A stretch of 64,000 nucleotides of DNA from Tomocerus qinae. Taxonomy: Eukaryota; Arthropoda; Collembola; Entomobryomorpha; Tomoceridae. Position numbers and translations under genes: made by a program. This document shows, piece by piece, positions 11,194 through 24,122 of this stretch. A model generated the notes under the pieces. It saw only the letters and a list, made by a program, of their open reading frames with translations, made no database searches and had not been told where the DNA came from. Numbering within the stretch: position 1 is the stretch's first letter; each line of letters opens with the position of its first letter. The stretch is taken from contig CM034546.1 in the NCBI GenBank assembly GCA_020055645.1, positions 23,746,001 through 23,810,000 of the forward strand. Direction: 5' to 3'.

Positions 11194-12700
11194 ATGGAGA
11201 AAACGAAAGTAATTTATTCAATTCCAAACAAGGCTTTTCGCCAATTGGAGATGTCCTTCGCATTTGGATCTGCATTAGGAGTATCATCTTACTATTGGTG
11301 CAGAAAAGACAATGCAGTGAAGTGGACAAAACACAAATTTGAAAATATAATTTTTTATCTCTATACATTATTTACATTAGTATTGGCAGTATTTTTTACG
11401 ATACAATTTATAAGATTTTCAAAAAATAGACACATGCAAACTTCTTCCATCTTTTCTTTGATTTTTGCAAATTCATGTTGGTTATATATCCTGATAGCAA
11501 TATTTTGGAGAAAGTTAAATAGAGAGTTCTTTGTATACGCCAATGATGTATTACGAGTACTTTGGAATTTCGAAGGTATGTATTTAATTTTTAACTGTAA
11601 ACTATTTTCTTGAGATTTCTGCTTTTTAAAACCATTTTTATTTGAATAACAAAATTTTCAATTTACGATTTTAAAGACAACTATATTCCACTCAAAAATA
11701 AAAGGGAAATCGAAAATCCGATAGTAATAAATCTGCTACGAGCTTGTAACATGCTGCCGTTCATATTATCATTTCTGGCAACATCAGTGGTAATAACTTT
11801 TCATGACGAACCGGTATTTCTTTTCGGCGAACTCCCAAAAGACTATCAACATTTTTCCTTGATCATTTTGATGGCAATCTTATCCATTTGGATTACCGCC
11901 ACTAATGCTTGTATCTGTGCAATAGTGGGGAATGTACTATTGATTATGTATCAAACTGTTGCTGTTCTTCAAAAGGAGCTGAAGTAAGTTAAGCTACGTT
12001 TTTACCATTTTTTCAAGTTTAATGGCAGATAGTTAAATTTCTATGTCTTGCTTTAACATTTATAATTATGTCAGTTCGACATTTTTTAATTGAGTTACAT
12101 AATATAAGGCATAATATATATTTATATTTAAGGCAATAATAAACCGCCAACCTTAAAATGAAATAATTTTGTTATAGACTCGGAGAGGAACATTATAGAT
12201 CAATTGACGCCGTCCGCCAATCTCCAGATATCCTTATAAAACATGCCGATATTTATAAATACTACTTGAATTATGTCCAAGAAACATACATTATAATACT
12301 GGCGCCAATTCAATCATTAACTACCAGACTTCTTATGATTGCTGTCGCCAGCAGTATAAAATACTACAACGAATTTTCTCCATTCATCCTTATTATCTTT
12401 ATATTGTTTTCAATATCCTTATGTTTAGCCTGGTGTACTGTTTTAAAAACAGTACATAAACTTTCGGAGATGTACAACAATGCTATTAATTCAGCATCTC
12501 TTTTCACTTCCAAAAGCCCTATGGATGTGATGTACGTTAAAAAATATAGAAAGGCTCATAAACTAATGCATTTAAGAATCGGGTTGGATGAGCCTGTCAC
12601 TATCCAAAGTGTACCCAATTTTATATTGAGTGTGAGCAGAGGGGTGATGAAAATGCTTAATATGTCTACTGGAGAAATGACTGTTTTAGATATTATATAA
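11194..12700 (+). CDS. Multi-pass membrane protein, chemoreceptor-like tandem family, copy 3
   Basis: Exons 11194-11575, 11677-11983 and 12178-12700 join in phases 1 and 2 to 403 residues. Donors are gtatgt and gtaagt; acceptors end in aaag and atag. The N-terminal tail is shorter than in copies 1 and 2: the ATG is followed almost at once by the conserved YSIPNKAFRQLE stretch. SYYWC precedes the first membrane segment and QFIRFSKN follows it. Exon 2 carries GELPKDYQHFS and a long hydrophobic stretch. Exon 3 carries LAPIQSLTTR, RIGLDEP and SVPNFILSV. It is intact, moderately diverged from copies 1 and 2, and shares the architecture. Function is inferred as a membrane receptor or channel. Confidence 0.8.
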
Positions 12701-13544
12701 CACTAATATTTTAAAACTGGTTGAGCTTGAGACTATGCCCAGAGTAAGCTAGTACAATTTTCAAGCAGGCTAGGTGATATAATAGAGTGATAGCGAAAAG
12801 GACGTAAACGTAAAAACTGTACGTGTTTGTCAATATATAAATCGTTTTAACATTAAAGCCCAAAGTTGGTGCTTCTAGCGACGTACAAATAATTTTGAAG
12901 TGAGTTTTATGGGAATCAGTTGGAGTTTGGTCAAAATTCACGAGGAGATAGTATAGCAATTTTATATAGCTTTTTATTTTGAAAATTAGGGACAATTCTA
13001 AAAGATTCAGGATTTAGTTCACATTGCACACATTTACGGACCTATTTTTGCACTAACGTTAGGAAAATGTAAAACTTGCCTAATTTTACGTCTTAAATGT
13101 TATGACTTACGTTTACTCTCTGCACAAACATTCTAATGTAGTTTAGCCACTAATATCTTGATACTAGTAATAGGCCCGTTCTCCGAACGGGAAATGGGTA
13201 ACCCCTTAATGATCATGAGTATGCATTATGCATTAAAAAAGTGTGAAAATTAACATGTTAAAAAATTAACAGATTAAAATGTTAAAAAATTAACAGATTA
13301 AAATGTTTAAAAAATTGCTTGCTGCATTGCTACACCATTTTACGGACGGGGAACCAAATACAATCGAATCAACATAATAATAGTGAACCAAATTCAACAT
13401 CATTTAACTAAACAGCGAAATTAAAGTTTGAAGTCCTTTCATCAGCACCTGATTTTCATTATATTATCATTAATAGTATATGGACATAATATATAATTTT
13501 AAGTCATCCCGTCATTTTACATCACCAAGAGTCATTTTACATTT
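12701..13544. other. Intergenic region, no gene seen
   Basis: AT-rich. Contains short local repeats (ttaaaaaattaacagatt, twice near 13255-13310) and a small palindrome, cccgttctccgaacggg, near 13173-13190. Nothing codes here. Confidence 0.4.
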
Positions 13545-13935
13545 CCCCATCATTGTAAATAGACGTCATTTTAAATAACCCCGTCATTTTAAATAACCCC
13601 GTAAATTTAAATAACCCTGTCATTTTAAATAACCCCGTCATTTTAAATAACCCCGTCATTTTAAATAACCCCGTCATTTTAAATAACCCCGTCATTTTAA
13701 ATAACCCCGTCATTTTAAATAACCCCATCATTTTAAATAACCCCGTCATTTTAGATAACCCCATCATTTTAAAAAACCCCGTCATTTTAAAAAACCCCGT
13801 CATTTTAAAAAACCCCGTCATTTTAAAAAACCCCGTCATTTTAAATAACCCCGTCATTTTAAATAACCCCGTCATTTTAAATAACCCCGTCATTTTAAAT
13901 AACCCCGTCATTTTAAATAACCCCGTCATTTTAAT
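13545..13935. repeat. 18-bp minisatellite ccccgtcattttaaataa
   Basis: About 21 near-perfect 18-bp units. A subset around 13760-13840 reads aaaaaa instead of aaataa. Because 18 is divisible by three, the reverse strand is open as a long repeat of KMTGLF, which is a by-product and not a gene. Degenerate units (gacgtcattgtaaatgacc) continue at 14100-14160 and 14350-14470. Confidence 0.95.
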
Positions 13936-13953
13936 AGACTTCATTGTAAACTA

Positions 13954-14093
13954 CAGTGCCGCAGCCAGGGGACAGGGACCCGCCTCCCCCCGAAATCGAA
14001 GAATAAAATGGAATTTATGCCTTAAAACCCAAAAATTTCTCATATTTTCACTGATAATTTGTCGCCCCCCCATTTTTTCTGGCTGCGGCCCTG
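13954..14093. mobile_element. Short hAT-type MITE, 140 bp
   Basis: Begins cagtgccgcagccag and ends ctggctgcggccctg, an imperfect terminal inverted repeat. The 8-bp flanks gtaaacta (13946-13953) and gtaaatca (14094-14101) agree at six of eight positions and come from a minisatellite unit, so they look like a decayed target duplication. It belongs to the same family as 18947-19122. Confidence 0.65.
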
Positions 14094-14163
14094 GTAAATC
14101 ACCCCGTCATTTTAAATAGACGTCATTGCAAATGACCCCGTTTTTTAAATAGACGTCATTGTA

Positions 14164-14350
14164 TTATCGTTCCGCTGCCACAGTTCTCTCTTTGTATTCG
14201 AAAGACAATGGGTCATATGTTGCAATACAAAGACTTAACTTCAGCGCAAACTTCGAGTCGAGCAAATCAACGTGGGAGGTCCATTGTAATGCAACATATG
14301 ATCCATTGTCTTTCGAATACAAAGAGAGAACTGTGGCAGCGGAACCATAA
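14164..14350. mobile_element. Foldback MITE flanked by TA
   Basis: The two arms of about 60 bp are almost perfectly complementary: left ccgctgccacagttctctc, right gagagaactgtggcagcgg. They are separated by a loop of about 60 bp. The ends TTAT...ATAA are flanked by TA on both sides, which fits insertion by a Tc1/mariner-type transposase. It lies inside the decayed part of the minisatellite. The open frame through it arises only from the symmetry. Confidence 0.7.
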
Positions 14351-14470
14351 TAATTGACCCTGTCATTTTAAATAGACGTCATTGTAAATGACCCCGTTTT
14401 TTAAATAGACGTCATTGTAAATGACCCCGTCTTTTTAATAGACGTCATTGTAAATGACCCCACATTTTAA

Positions 14471-17215
14471 ATAGTAGTCGTTTTAAATAATTTCGTCGTT
14501 TAGCACCCATTTATTTTGCATAACCCCGTTGTTTTAAATCCATAAAAGTCATTTTTTTTAAATCTCGGCCTTTTAAACAACCTCGTCATTTTAAATGACA
14601 TCTTTATTTTAAATATTCCTGTCATCATAAATAATCAAGTCATTTTCACCTCTTCATTTTAAATGGCTCTGTTATTTTAATTAGCTACAACTATTTAAAT
14701 CGTCCTCGTTATTTCTGTCTATTTTCTACCTACCCCGTTACATTTATTAACCAATCCGATGTCAAGTCAAGTCAACCTATTCATTCAATCCACTACCAAG
14801 TGATACTAACTATAACGTTGCCTTGCTTATTAATAGTTTGACTCCGCTGCGGTCGCCCCGTTCGAAGTGAAAGGGACACTAATCCCTTTACATGGCGGAG
14901 GCCTGCCTGCTTAAAGAGTAGGACTTTGTCAAATTTTTGAAATTCACTGGCAAAATATTTTCTACTAAAAAATAAAAAACTGGAGTCGCTACCGTCTTCT
15001 TTATTAAGTCGAGTAGGTCAGGAAAAAGTTTGGTAAAGATCTGATGAAAACTGTAGGAGGAGTATTTGGACAAAGCGTGACAGATCGGAGCGTTTTCTCC
15101 CACTCCTTCAATGTTAAAATTCGAAATTCAAAAAATCATAAAACGATTTCTATGAAAGATATCGTTTTGAAACTCGAAATTTGGGGTTCTGACTATGATC
15201 TGCCTATGCAGTAAAAATTTGAAAGTCGTACGTTGATGTTAAAGGACATTTGTGCAGCTATTATTATATAGATACAGGAATTTAAAGTGAAACATGATTT
15301 GGGTGGTTACTATAATTTCTATTAACATTGACTTACTCCTTAGCATTGGCCAATGAAATAACCTTATATAACCAAAACATTATAATAATATATATAACAT
15401 TTATATAACATTTAGAAAAATCCCTTGCTTATAAGAAACAGGATTAAGGTAGTATATAAACAGAGAGTTAAATAAAATATATACCTTGAACTTGAATATT
15501 CCTTATGGTTGCGAAATGTAGATCAATATTCGACTTTCCTAACTTATATACGTCTTAAGTTCTACGACTTATGTTTATTCGCAATCACTTTATTATATCT
15601 TAACCACAAATATTTGACATTAGGTAATTTAAAGTTAAACATAATTAAGGATGTATGTTCGCTTAATTCCTATTATTAACATTGACATAATGTTTGTGGA
15701 AATGAGCAGGGTACATATACTTTTGTCTTCATGTATATAATAAAATAACTAATAACATATCATTATATCTCGAGAAGAATACTACTTGTGATGGACTTAA
15801 GATAGATAATCGTGAAAGGTAAAATACACAAAAGTATACTAGAGAAATATCAAATGAAAAGCAATAAAGGGACATGTACATATTACGGCTGCTATTTAGA
15901 AGTGCAGAAGTACGGAAAAGCAAACAATCTAAGAATGTTTGAAGACGGAGGTGCAGTGTTTCTCTCTTTAAAGATATGCAAACTGATCTACTACTTTTTA
16001 CAAGGTTTTATCTGAATTGATGTGCGATTCCGGACGATGAAGACCTGGCTGTCAGGATTCACAAAACATGGATAGGTACGGCTTTTCCATAAGTTCACGA
16101 AAATAGTCACAATATCTACGTACACGTTGTGATTCCAGACAGCCAGATCTAAATTTCCCGGAATCTCACATTACAATGCAATTACATTTTTGGACGGATA
16201 CACAAAAAGACACCTCCCTTACTCAATCCCAAAACCCAATGTAAAGGGGGCCAGAAAATATAATTATTTTGACTGACTAGGGTGTCAGCCACCTTTAGTG
16301 CCTTTTAGTGTGACAGAGATTTTGAATAGTATATACTATTAAAATTGACATGTATTTTATTAGGAATGTCCTAGCATTAACTTATCTATTACAAACTAGG
16401 TGCTATTGTGAACTTTTTTATAAACTGTAATTCCGGTGGAAATTGTCATTTTAATTTCATTTTTAAAGATGAATCTCTACTATGTGGTGTGCCTTCAAAT
16501 ACCTTAAACGAATATGAATAAAATTAAAATTTTCGTTTAAAATTTCTGTTGTTTTGAATTTGTGTGCGTTTTGTTATTGTGCACGGTAATAGAGGTGAAA
16601 GGAATGAAAGGATACTCAATATTAACAAGTTAGCAAACAACGGGAGTACGGGAGATGACAAAGTCAAAAATTTGGCGAAATTCTGAGACATCATGTATAC
16701 TTGATCCATAATATTTATACATATTTTTGATATATGTATAACTTTATACAACCCACATATTTAGAAAAAATCTATTTTGTAAGAAACATGATTAAGGTGG
16801 TTTCCATATTGCTATAAACAGAAAGTTAATTACAATTTATATCTTAACCTTGAATCTCCTTTACGGTTGGTTGCTAAAACAGATCAATATAGAGGCTATA
16901 GAAATAAATAAAAATAAAATGCCACCCATCCACGACTTCATGTATCGTCATCGTCTATTCTTCTCTCAAGTAACACAAAATCTAATCCTAGAGTCATTTC
17001 CTTTAGACTAGCACTGAAGTTTGTTTAGAAAAAGCAAATTAAATCTTTGAAAACTCGTAGGTAGCATTGTTCTGGAGTATAGTTAAGCGAAATTAAATTT
17101 TTAGCATTAAGCTACGTACATCCAAAAATAAATCGGTTTCAAAAAACAAACTATTTTATGAAAATTAGGCAGTAGCAGGGAACAATTTATTTAAAATCAA
17201 ATTGTACATATATCT
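14471..17215. other. Intergenic region without a recognisable gene
   Basis: AT-rich, with a more GC-balanced repeat-like stretch at about 14830-15270 (ccgctgcggtcgccccgtt, aaagatctgatgaaaact). Part of it resembles 25690-25740 (aaagatccgatgaaac), suggesting an old interspersed repeat. Only short unsupported frames occur. No exon of the receptor family was found here. Confidence 0.4.
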
Positions 17216-18731
17216 ATGAGAAACGTCCGATTGAAAAATTTTAGCTTAGCACGAAGATCCATCTCACTTGCAATGAGCATACCTAAACAATTATCGTGTT
17301 TGGTTTCAATTCCAACTACTCCCACAAAAACTAATAGAGGAACAATCGATTCAATTCCAGAAGAATTATTCATCCAAGTCGAATCGATTATTAATTTGGG
17401 GTACCAATTGAAAGTGTCTCCCTACTACTGGGACAAAAAGAACAACTCAATAAGAAAGAGAGAAAATAAATTTCAAAATGCTCTAGTTCATTTTATTACA
17501 TTTTTGTTCGCTCTATGTTCCCTTTTCTTTACCATTCAATTCGTGAGATTTTCCAGAAAAGGTGATGTATCACTTTCTTACATCATTTCAGTGATCGCCA
17601 TGATTATTGATTTCTGTTGTGTCCTTATTTCCATCACTTGGATAAAATGCTCTAGTGACGCAGTAATAATTACAAACAACCTGGTATGCATTTTGAAAGA
17701 CTTTGAGGGTAAGTTTTCAATTTTGCCCGCTCTTTTATAGATAATGTAAGTAACGAAAAAATAATTATTTGTGTTTATCTAGAGAATTACATAAACTTGA
17801 ATGCAAAACCTCGATGGTTTCCTCTGCTAAAGCGGCCATTGTCATCTACAGTTCCTTTCGTCGCCGCTTTAGCTTCTACAACATTCTACTTGTCATTCTA
17901 TAACGAATCTGTATTTATCTACGAGGACCTTCCTAAAGAATTTCAAAATTTCGTTTTCGTAATTTGTATAGCAACCACTTTCTTTTGGGTTTTGAGCACT
18001 ACAGTTTGTTTAGGCTTAATGCTATTGGCACTGCTACTCCTTTCGCATAAAGTATTTGAAGTATTGGGGAAGGAACTAACGTAAGTGTAAAACCATGCTC
18101 ATTTAAAAATGAATAATTTAAAATACACAAGAAAAAAAGGATATTTTTGGTATAAATTCTATGTAACCTACTAGCAAACTTAAATTATCATTAATGTTTT
18201 TTCAGACATGGAAATCAAGAATATATTTCCAAAGATATCATTCGCCGTTCCCCGGAAATTGTGGCGAAGTATTGCAATATAATGAAATATATTCTGCAGT
18301 TTATTCAGGATTCGTTTGGCTACATCCTGGCACCCGTCCAATCTATGTGTTTGAGATATCTAATAATCATTAATGTCATAATTGTTGAACATCACCAGCA
18401 ATTTCATGCATTTATTCTAGTCCAGCTTCTTTTCGGAGATTTATTCTGTATTTTTATGTCCTGTACAGCGTTGACAACATTTAACAAAATTACATCTATG
18501 TATAATAACTCGATTCACTGTTTGGACAAATATTCTTCAAGAAATTTAGGAGATATCAAATACATCAAGAAGTTCAAAATTGCCAGCAAACCTATGAATT
18601 TCAGAATCGGACTGGATGAGCCTGTGACAATTCAAAGCGCACCGAACTTTGTGTTGAGTCTTAGCAGAGGAGTTGCAAAATTACTTTCAATGTCTGTTGG
18701 TCAAAAGGAAGGAGTATTTGATTCAATATGA
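17216..18731 (+). CDS. Multi-pass membrane protein, chemoreceptor-like tandem family, copy 4
   Basis: Exons 17216-17708, 17783-18080 and 18206-18731 join in phases 1 and 2 to 438 residues, with gtaagt donors at both introns. The N-terminal tail is the longest of the family. The first ATG is used here, but an in-frame ATG at 17273 is an alternative. PYYWDKKN precedes the first membrane segment and QFVRFSRKGDVSLSY follows it, aligning closely with copies 1-3. Exon 3 holds LAPVQSM, then RIGLDEPVTIQS and APNFVLSLSRGV. The introns are short and free of elements. This is the most diverged of the four; the reading frame is intact. Confidence 0.8.
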
Positions 18732-21700
18732 ATGGAAACTACACTACAAAAACGTTTTGGGACGTTTACAGAAGATGTACTTTAACTTTTGATAGTTGAA
18801 AGTCGAGATTAATCTAAGATGATCATTTAACCTATTTAACATATAAATAATTCAAAACATATAATATTTGCTACTTAAAAGTTGCTTGCTCAAATCGGAA
18901 TGAATTACCCCATCATGCACCATTTTCTTATATAGTTATTTACTACCAGGGCCGCAGCCAGAAAAAAATTTCGGAGGGGGCCCGACAAACAAAAATGGAA
19001 AATATATACTATATTCGCGCGAAGCGCGAAAAATTTTTGGGTTTTAAGGCAAAAATTCCTTTCTTTTCTTCGATTTCGGGGGGGGCCCGGGCCCCCGGGG
19101 CCCCCCCCTCGCTGCGGCCCTGTTTACTACATATTAGCTATATCATCATGAAAACCGCTTCTGCTCTGGTGCCCGTACATTAAATAGAATTGGTATTGTC
19201 TTATGCTGCATTGAGTTATAGTCATAACCGTTTAGCATGACGTAATTAGTATGCCCTTCTTGGCTACTAAGCTACTAACGTAACTCCGTAAGATATAATT
19301 TGGTTGGCATTTACAACCCAACTGTGGTACATTTGTACATATACAGCCTAAATACTTAACTAGCTATAAAAAATCTTCTACATACTTAAAATTTTGGTAT
19401 AAACCCAAACACTTAATAATTTAGTGCTGTAAGCCAAAGTTGTGTAAGTTTAAGAAATGACAATAAATCAAATAATAAATAATACTAAATTAATAGTTTA
19501 TAACTAGAAATAAGTTGACAACTGGTCTGAACTTCCTTTCTGACATCACTTTTACTTCCATATAAAATGGATTTGAATATTTACTTAATAATTTTACATT
19601 TCGATGTTTAGTGATTATAAACTTCACATGCATATATCGTTAACACATAATTAATAATTAACATTGAAACATTCAATAGCCTGCTTAACTGTAAGCATAA
19701 TATGATCAACTCTAACATTACACGTGGGTCTATTTTATACAATTAATACCTATTATAATTTTAACTACATATTAGTGTACAAAAGAGAAGACAGATAAGT
19801 ACAAACATCTTAACGGATGTTTTAAAAATGTACTGAAGTCATGCTTACAATAATTTATAATTACCATAAGTACAAATAATTATTTAAAATTAATAGCTTT
19901 GGAAGGTGGAAGAAGATGTCTTAATGATGGGGATTGGAATTGAAAGCTATGGGTTACAAGCATCTTAAAATAAACCATTGCATCTTCTGTAGGCTAAAAA
20001 ATAACCAACTCACTCAAAATAATCAATACGAAATGACTACCAAGAACAACAAAAAATACGAGTTATATTCGAAAATTAAATCATAACACATGCTTATAGG
20101 ATAATGTAAACAAATATTATACAACATTCGTTACAATAATTAAATCTTAAATCTAATTTTTAAGCAATACCAAAAATACGAATTATATTCAAACATTGAA
20201 TCATTACACATACTCATAGAATAATGTAAACAAATGTTATGCGACATTGGTTACAACAAGTACCTCATAAATCGAATTTTTTGTGTAAAACGAATTTTGT
20301 AACTCATTTGTAACATGAATTTCTAGCAGATAGGATTACTAAGACACTTCTTCAGCCTTACGAATTAATGTACTTTCAAAAAATGATTGCACGTGATTAT
20401 AATCATTTAAGATACACTTACACGATATTGGATATACAAGTAGAAACGGTTCAATATAATCAAAACTAAATCTAAAAATTGAAATAAGCACAGTTAAATT
20501 TAAATCTATTTAAATTCTTATCCCAAATGAGACCCTGAGTTTTTAACTACAAAAAATATTAAAATTAATGTAATCAGATTACATCAAATCGGGTAAACGT
20601 GTTCAATATTACTGAAAAAGAGTCTTTGAATTGGTTCATCTGTGTTGATACCAAAACACACAATCTAATGGTTGGACTTAGTTACTGGTGGGTCACCTGG
20701 TATTCGCTGAGGACAAGAAATCACATTTTTAAGCGTCTGCAAATAATTCTCAAAATTATAAATTTTGATCGCAAGAAAGAAATGTATGGGGTTAATTATA
20801 GTGTATGATTTTAGAATCTTATTCGATTCGACTGTACACAGTAACAAATTCCTGATAATGAAAATATTTTTTGGAGATTTACCGAATATCCAATACCCTC
20901 AAAAGCCCTTAATTGATATATTACATACTATGATACAAACTGGTACAAAAATGGTTTCCCTAATACAACATTTGACTAAAATTAATAACTAATACAACTC
21001 TATTACAATAAATAACATAATAACATTACACTAATACTTTTTAGTGTACAATAACCTACCTCGACACTTAAACAAATTCAGTTAAATAAATATTGACACT
21101 TTTCTTATTTTACTAACCTAAATATCAAAATATCTGATTTGCAAATTCCTATTATACTTCACAAGATTAGGCCAAAGGCAAACTATTAGTATTTCCAACA
21201 TTGTGTTACAGATTCGTGAAGATTATCCATAAAATGATTCGTGAAATATTTTTGAAATAACTATAAACCAAGAGAAAGAAAGCCTAAAACTAAAAATCAC
21301 AATCATTTACAGATAATATACTGAATGATAATAGTTGTAAACTGTGGCATTAGCTGCAGGTATTAAAAATTAACATGTTTTAAACCAAATTAAAAACCAT
21401 TAAAATGTTTAAATACTACAAGTTGATCTACAATGAACTATTTTAAGGTGTTTCAAATAATTGGTATTTAAATTGCAATTTAAAACGGAGGGTTTCAGGT
21501 ATTTAGTTTACAATTGGAGAGATAGAGGAGAAAATGTTACATATCATAGCAAAAAATGGTACATTGAACGAATTATACCTTTACGAGCTGAAATTGGGAT
21601 AAGATTTACTGGTACATAGGGTTCGAACGTGGAAGTGAATCACGTGGGGGCAAAATGTGGTCTTATGACAACGATATTGACAATACAAAAGAGATGACGA

Positions 21701-22089
21701 AAGTCTTTTTAAATTATTCACCTGGGTTACAATGCCTAGAAAAAATAAACCAAACTTTTTTACGAAAGCTAGTCTTACAAATCAAGATTTTATACATTGG
21801 TAGGTTGTGTTACACTTACGTTAAGCCAATGTACGATTTTTAAATATAATATGTAACAGTTTTTCGTAATTCTGACAATAGATTGTCCCTTGTAGTAACG
21901 AATTACAGTTACACAATGATCAAACCTATATTTAATAATTATGTATACAGAATTCTGCCTGTAATGATTAATCTAAGTCAACTTAAAAAGTTTTGTGAGG
22001 ATTTAAACAAAAGCTAACTAAAGTATTCCTCGTTATCATCCTGTATCCTGAGGGTACTATTTTGAAGTAGATGTTAGCGCCCGGCGTAT
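18732..22089. other. Long AT-rich intergenic region
   Basis: Apart from the MITE at 18947-19122, the region holds no recognisable gene. Two related segments near 20040-20120 and 20165-20250 (aaaaatacga, attatattca or ttatattcg, ataatgtaaacaaat) form a local direct repeat. The part next to 22089 may be 3' UTR of the minus-strand ZAD/bZIP gene. Short plus-strand frames at 20599-20992 and 21655-21843 have no recognisable features. Confidence 0.4.
18947..19122. mobile_element. hAT-type MITE, 176 bp, with exact 8-bp duplication
   Basis: Bounded by tttactac at 18939-18946 and 19123-19130, a perfect 8-bp duplication. It begins cagggccgcagc and ends gctgcggccctg, a perfect 12-bp terminal inverted repeat. 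The interior has runs of G and C and the palindrome cgcgcgaagcgcg. Its ends match those of the MITE at 13954-14093. No coding capacity. Confidence 0.85.
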
Positions 22090-24122
22090 TTAGCGGCGAG
22101 ATGATCTTGTATTCCCATTTTGTTTAAAGGCTTGTAGCTGGGCTTTTAGATTAGCAATATCTGAATGTAATTTCCCGATGGTCTGCTCGGCTTCACGTTT
22201 CTTCTTCAGACGATATCTATAACAATTAAGGGCCTTTTGCACTCGTCTTCTATCTCGTCCTGGTTGAACACTTTTTGGGTCTAGATGGTAGAGTCTTTTG
22301 GCCACCTTCTCTTCTGCATTGCTATAAAAATATTAAATAAATAAAATAATTATTACAAAATGAAATGAAATTATTATTAAGTTGTCTGCAAATAAAATTA
22401 TATCAATAAAAACCTTTCTGCGGTGCTGGAATTACTCTCTTCAGCAATTTCAATTGGAACTAATTTTGTTTTTCTTCTATTCTTCGTCTCTACTGGAGGG
22501 GGTTCTGAAAGTACAGGTTGGCCACTGGATCCACTTCTGAGAACCACTAAAGAAAATAAAAATTATCATTAAATTGGGTTTAAACCTGACAGATGTTAGC
22601 AACCGCGCATTCACTAGACATTAGACATAATGCAAAATATGACACTGTGTCATTTCTCAAAATATCAACCAATCAGCTGTTAGATTTTATGCTATGACAA
22701 TAACATAAGCAATAACAATGTAACATTAAATAAACAGTGCTAGCTATGCTAGTGCTCTATCACGGAATAATTGGGGAAATTATTATTATTTCAATATAAA
22801 TGAGTAAAATACCTGTTTTATGCATAGGAGGAGGCACATTGTTGATGTGAACTACTGGCGGCATTTTAGAATCGTTTTCAGTAGTAAAATAGGCAGCAGA
22901 CGGAAAATAAACAGGAGATTTTGTGGGTTTATCAGCTGTATCGAAATCGTCGTCATCCATTTCATCACCCTGCTTGTTCATTTCCATGTAGCTGTCTTCA
23001 TCCTCGTCAATACCATAAAGGGGATCTTCGTATTCATTTGTTTTACTGTCACTCAGACCAACTGCCAATTCTAAATACGGTTCTTTTGTTGGAAGTCTGG
23101 ATGTGGACAATGATCTATTCCAAGAGCCACATTCAGTTAGACCGGTACAGTCCATTTCTATTAATTTCTTGCTAACTTTTCCGTCCGAGTTGACTTTCCC
23201 GTTAGGATTCGTTGACGTACTTCGTCTGCTCAGAATCCCCATTGAAAACATCAATGTCAACTCGGATATACTTTTCTGGAGAAATTCCATCTGCTCTGTG
23301 AGGTCATTTAATTCAACAGCTGACTCGAAACAGTTTTGACAAAACTGCACTAAGCTGTCTTCTTCTGATATATCCCATTTGGCAGCTAGTGTTTCCTGCA
23401 ATTTACAATATACAAGTCACACCACAATTAAACTAAAAATAAACGAACTTATAAATAAGAGCTCCTAAGAATTAACGAACGAAATTATAATTACATAGTT
23501 ACTAATTAATTACCAAAACAATTACAGTGCTCAATTGTAGTTTCAAATGTGATAAAAACCATAAGATAAAAATATATTTCCAAAGCAGGAAAAGTACATT
23601 TCCCACTGATTTTTGTAATAAAATGGAAGTAGAATAGAAAACAATTAGAAAAATAAGAAAAAAGAAATATTGATAATAAAACAAAAATACACAATACTGT
23701 TTTTTCTCTTTCCCATGCCTGCCTGTTTAACAAAATAACAATCCCGTTTCTTTCACTTTTGTATCAGTCATCAGCTGATCCATCATACTTTGCATTATTG
23801 GGTTGGTTCGGTGAGTATGAATGTTAGTTGTTAGTCATTAGTGTGAACTTGTCCGTTGTTAAAAAGTGAAAATTTATCAGGTAAAAAATAACTCACAAAA
23901 ATCATATTATTAGTTTGTGACTTCCCGCGAAAATATGCTGTAATATTGTTTATTGAATATTCTATATTTTATCAAACATACCTTCATTATGTCTGAATGC
24001 AAATACTTTCTGCAGAGTTTGAACATCTTCAGTGATACATTTGGAGGAGTGGTGTTTATTTTGAATTGGTTGTAGCAAATCACACACTGATTGGTAATAT
24101 CGATTTTAAGTGAGGGATTCAT
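22090..24122 (-). CDS. ZAD zinc-finger-associated domain plus bZIP-like transcription factor
   Basis: Four exons read on the minus strand: 24122-23982, 23395-22813, 22546-22414 and 22321-22090, with phases 0, 1 and 2, giving 362 residues. Residues 13-90 form a ZAD: cysteine pairs C13-x2-C16 and C66-x2-C69, the latter followed by a helical stretch. ZADs bind zinc and dimerise arthropod transcription factors. The middle is acidic and Ser/Pro-rich. The C-terminus has a basic region (RDRRRVQKALNCYRYRLKKK, residues 308-327) and then a short leucine zipper (L337, L344, with I341 and L348). The invariant Asn of the bZIP basic region appears as Val, so DNA contact may be altered. No C2H2 fingers are present, unlike typical ZAD proteins. 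It is probably a nuclear DNA-binding dimer. The exon 3 donor (gttttt) is weak. Confidence 0.75.

Noticed and set aside
13537..13944. Minus-strand open frame of 135 codons repeating KMTGLF
   Set aside because: It is the translation of an 18-bp minisatellite, open only because 18 is a multiple of three.
14159..14350. 63-codon plus-strand frame
   Set aside because: Lies across the two arms of a foldback element; openness comes from the inverted repeat.
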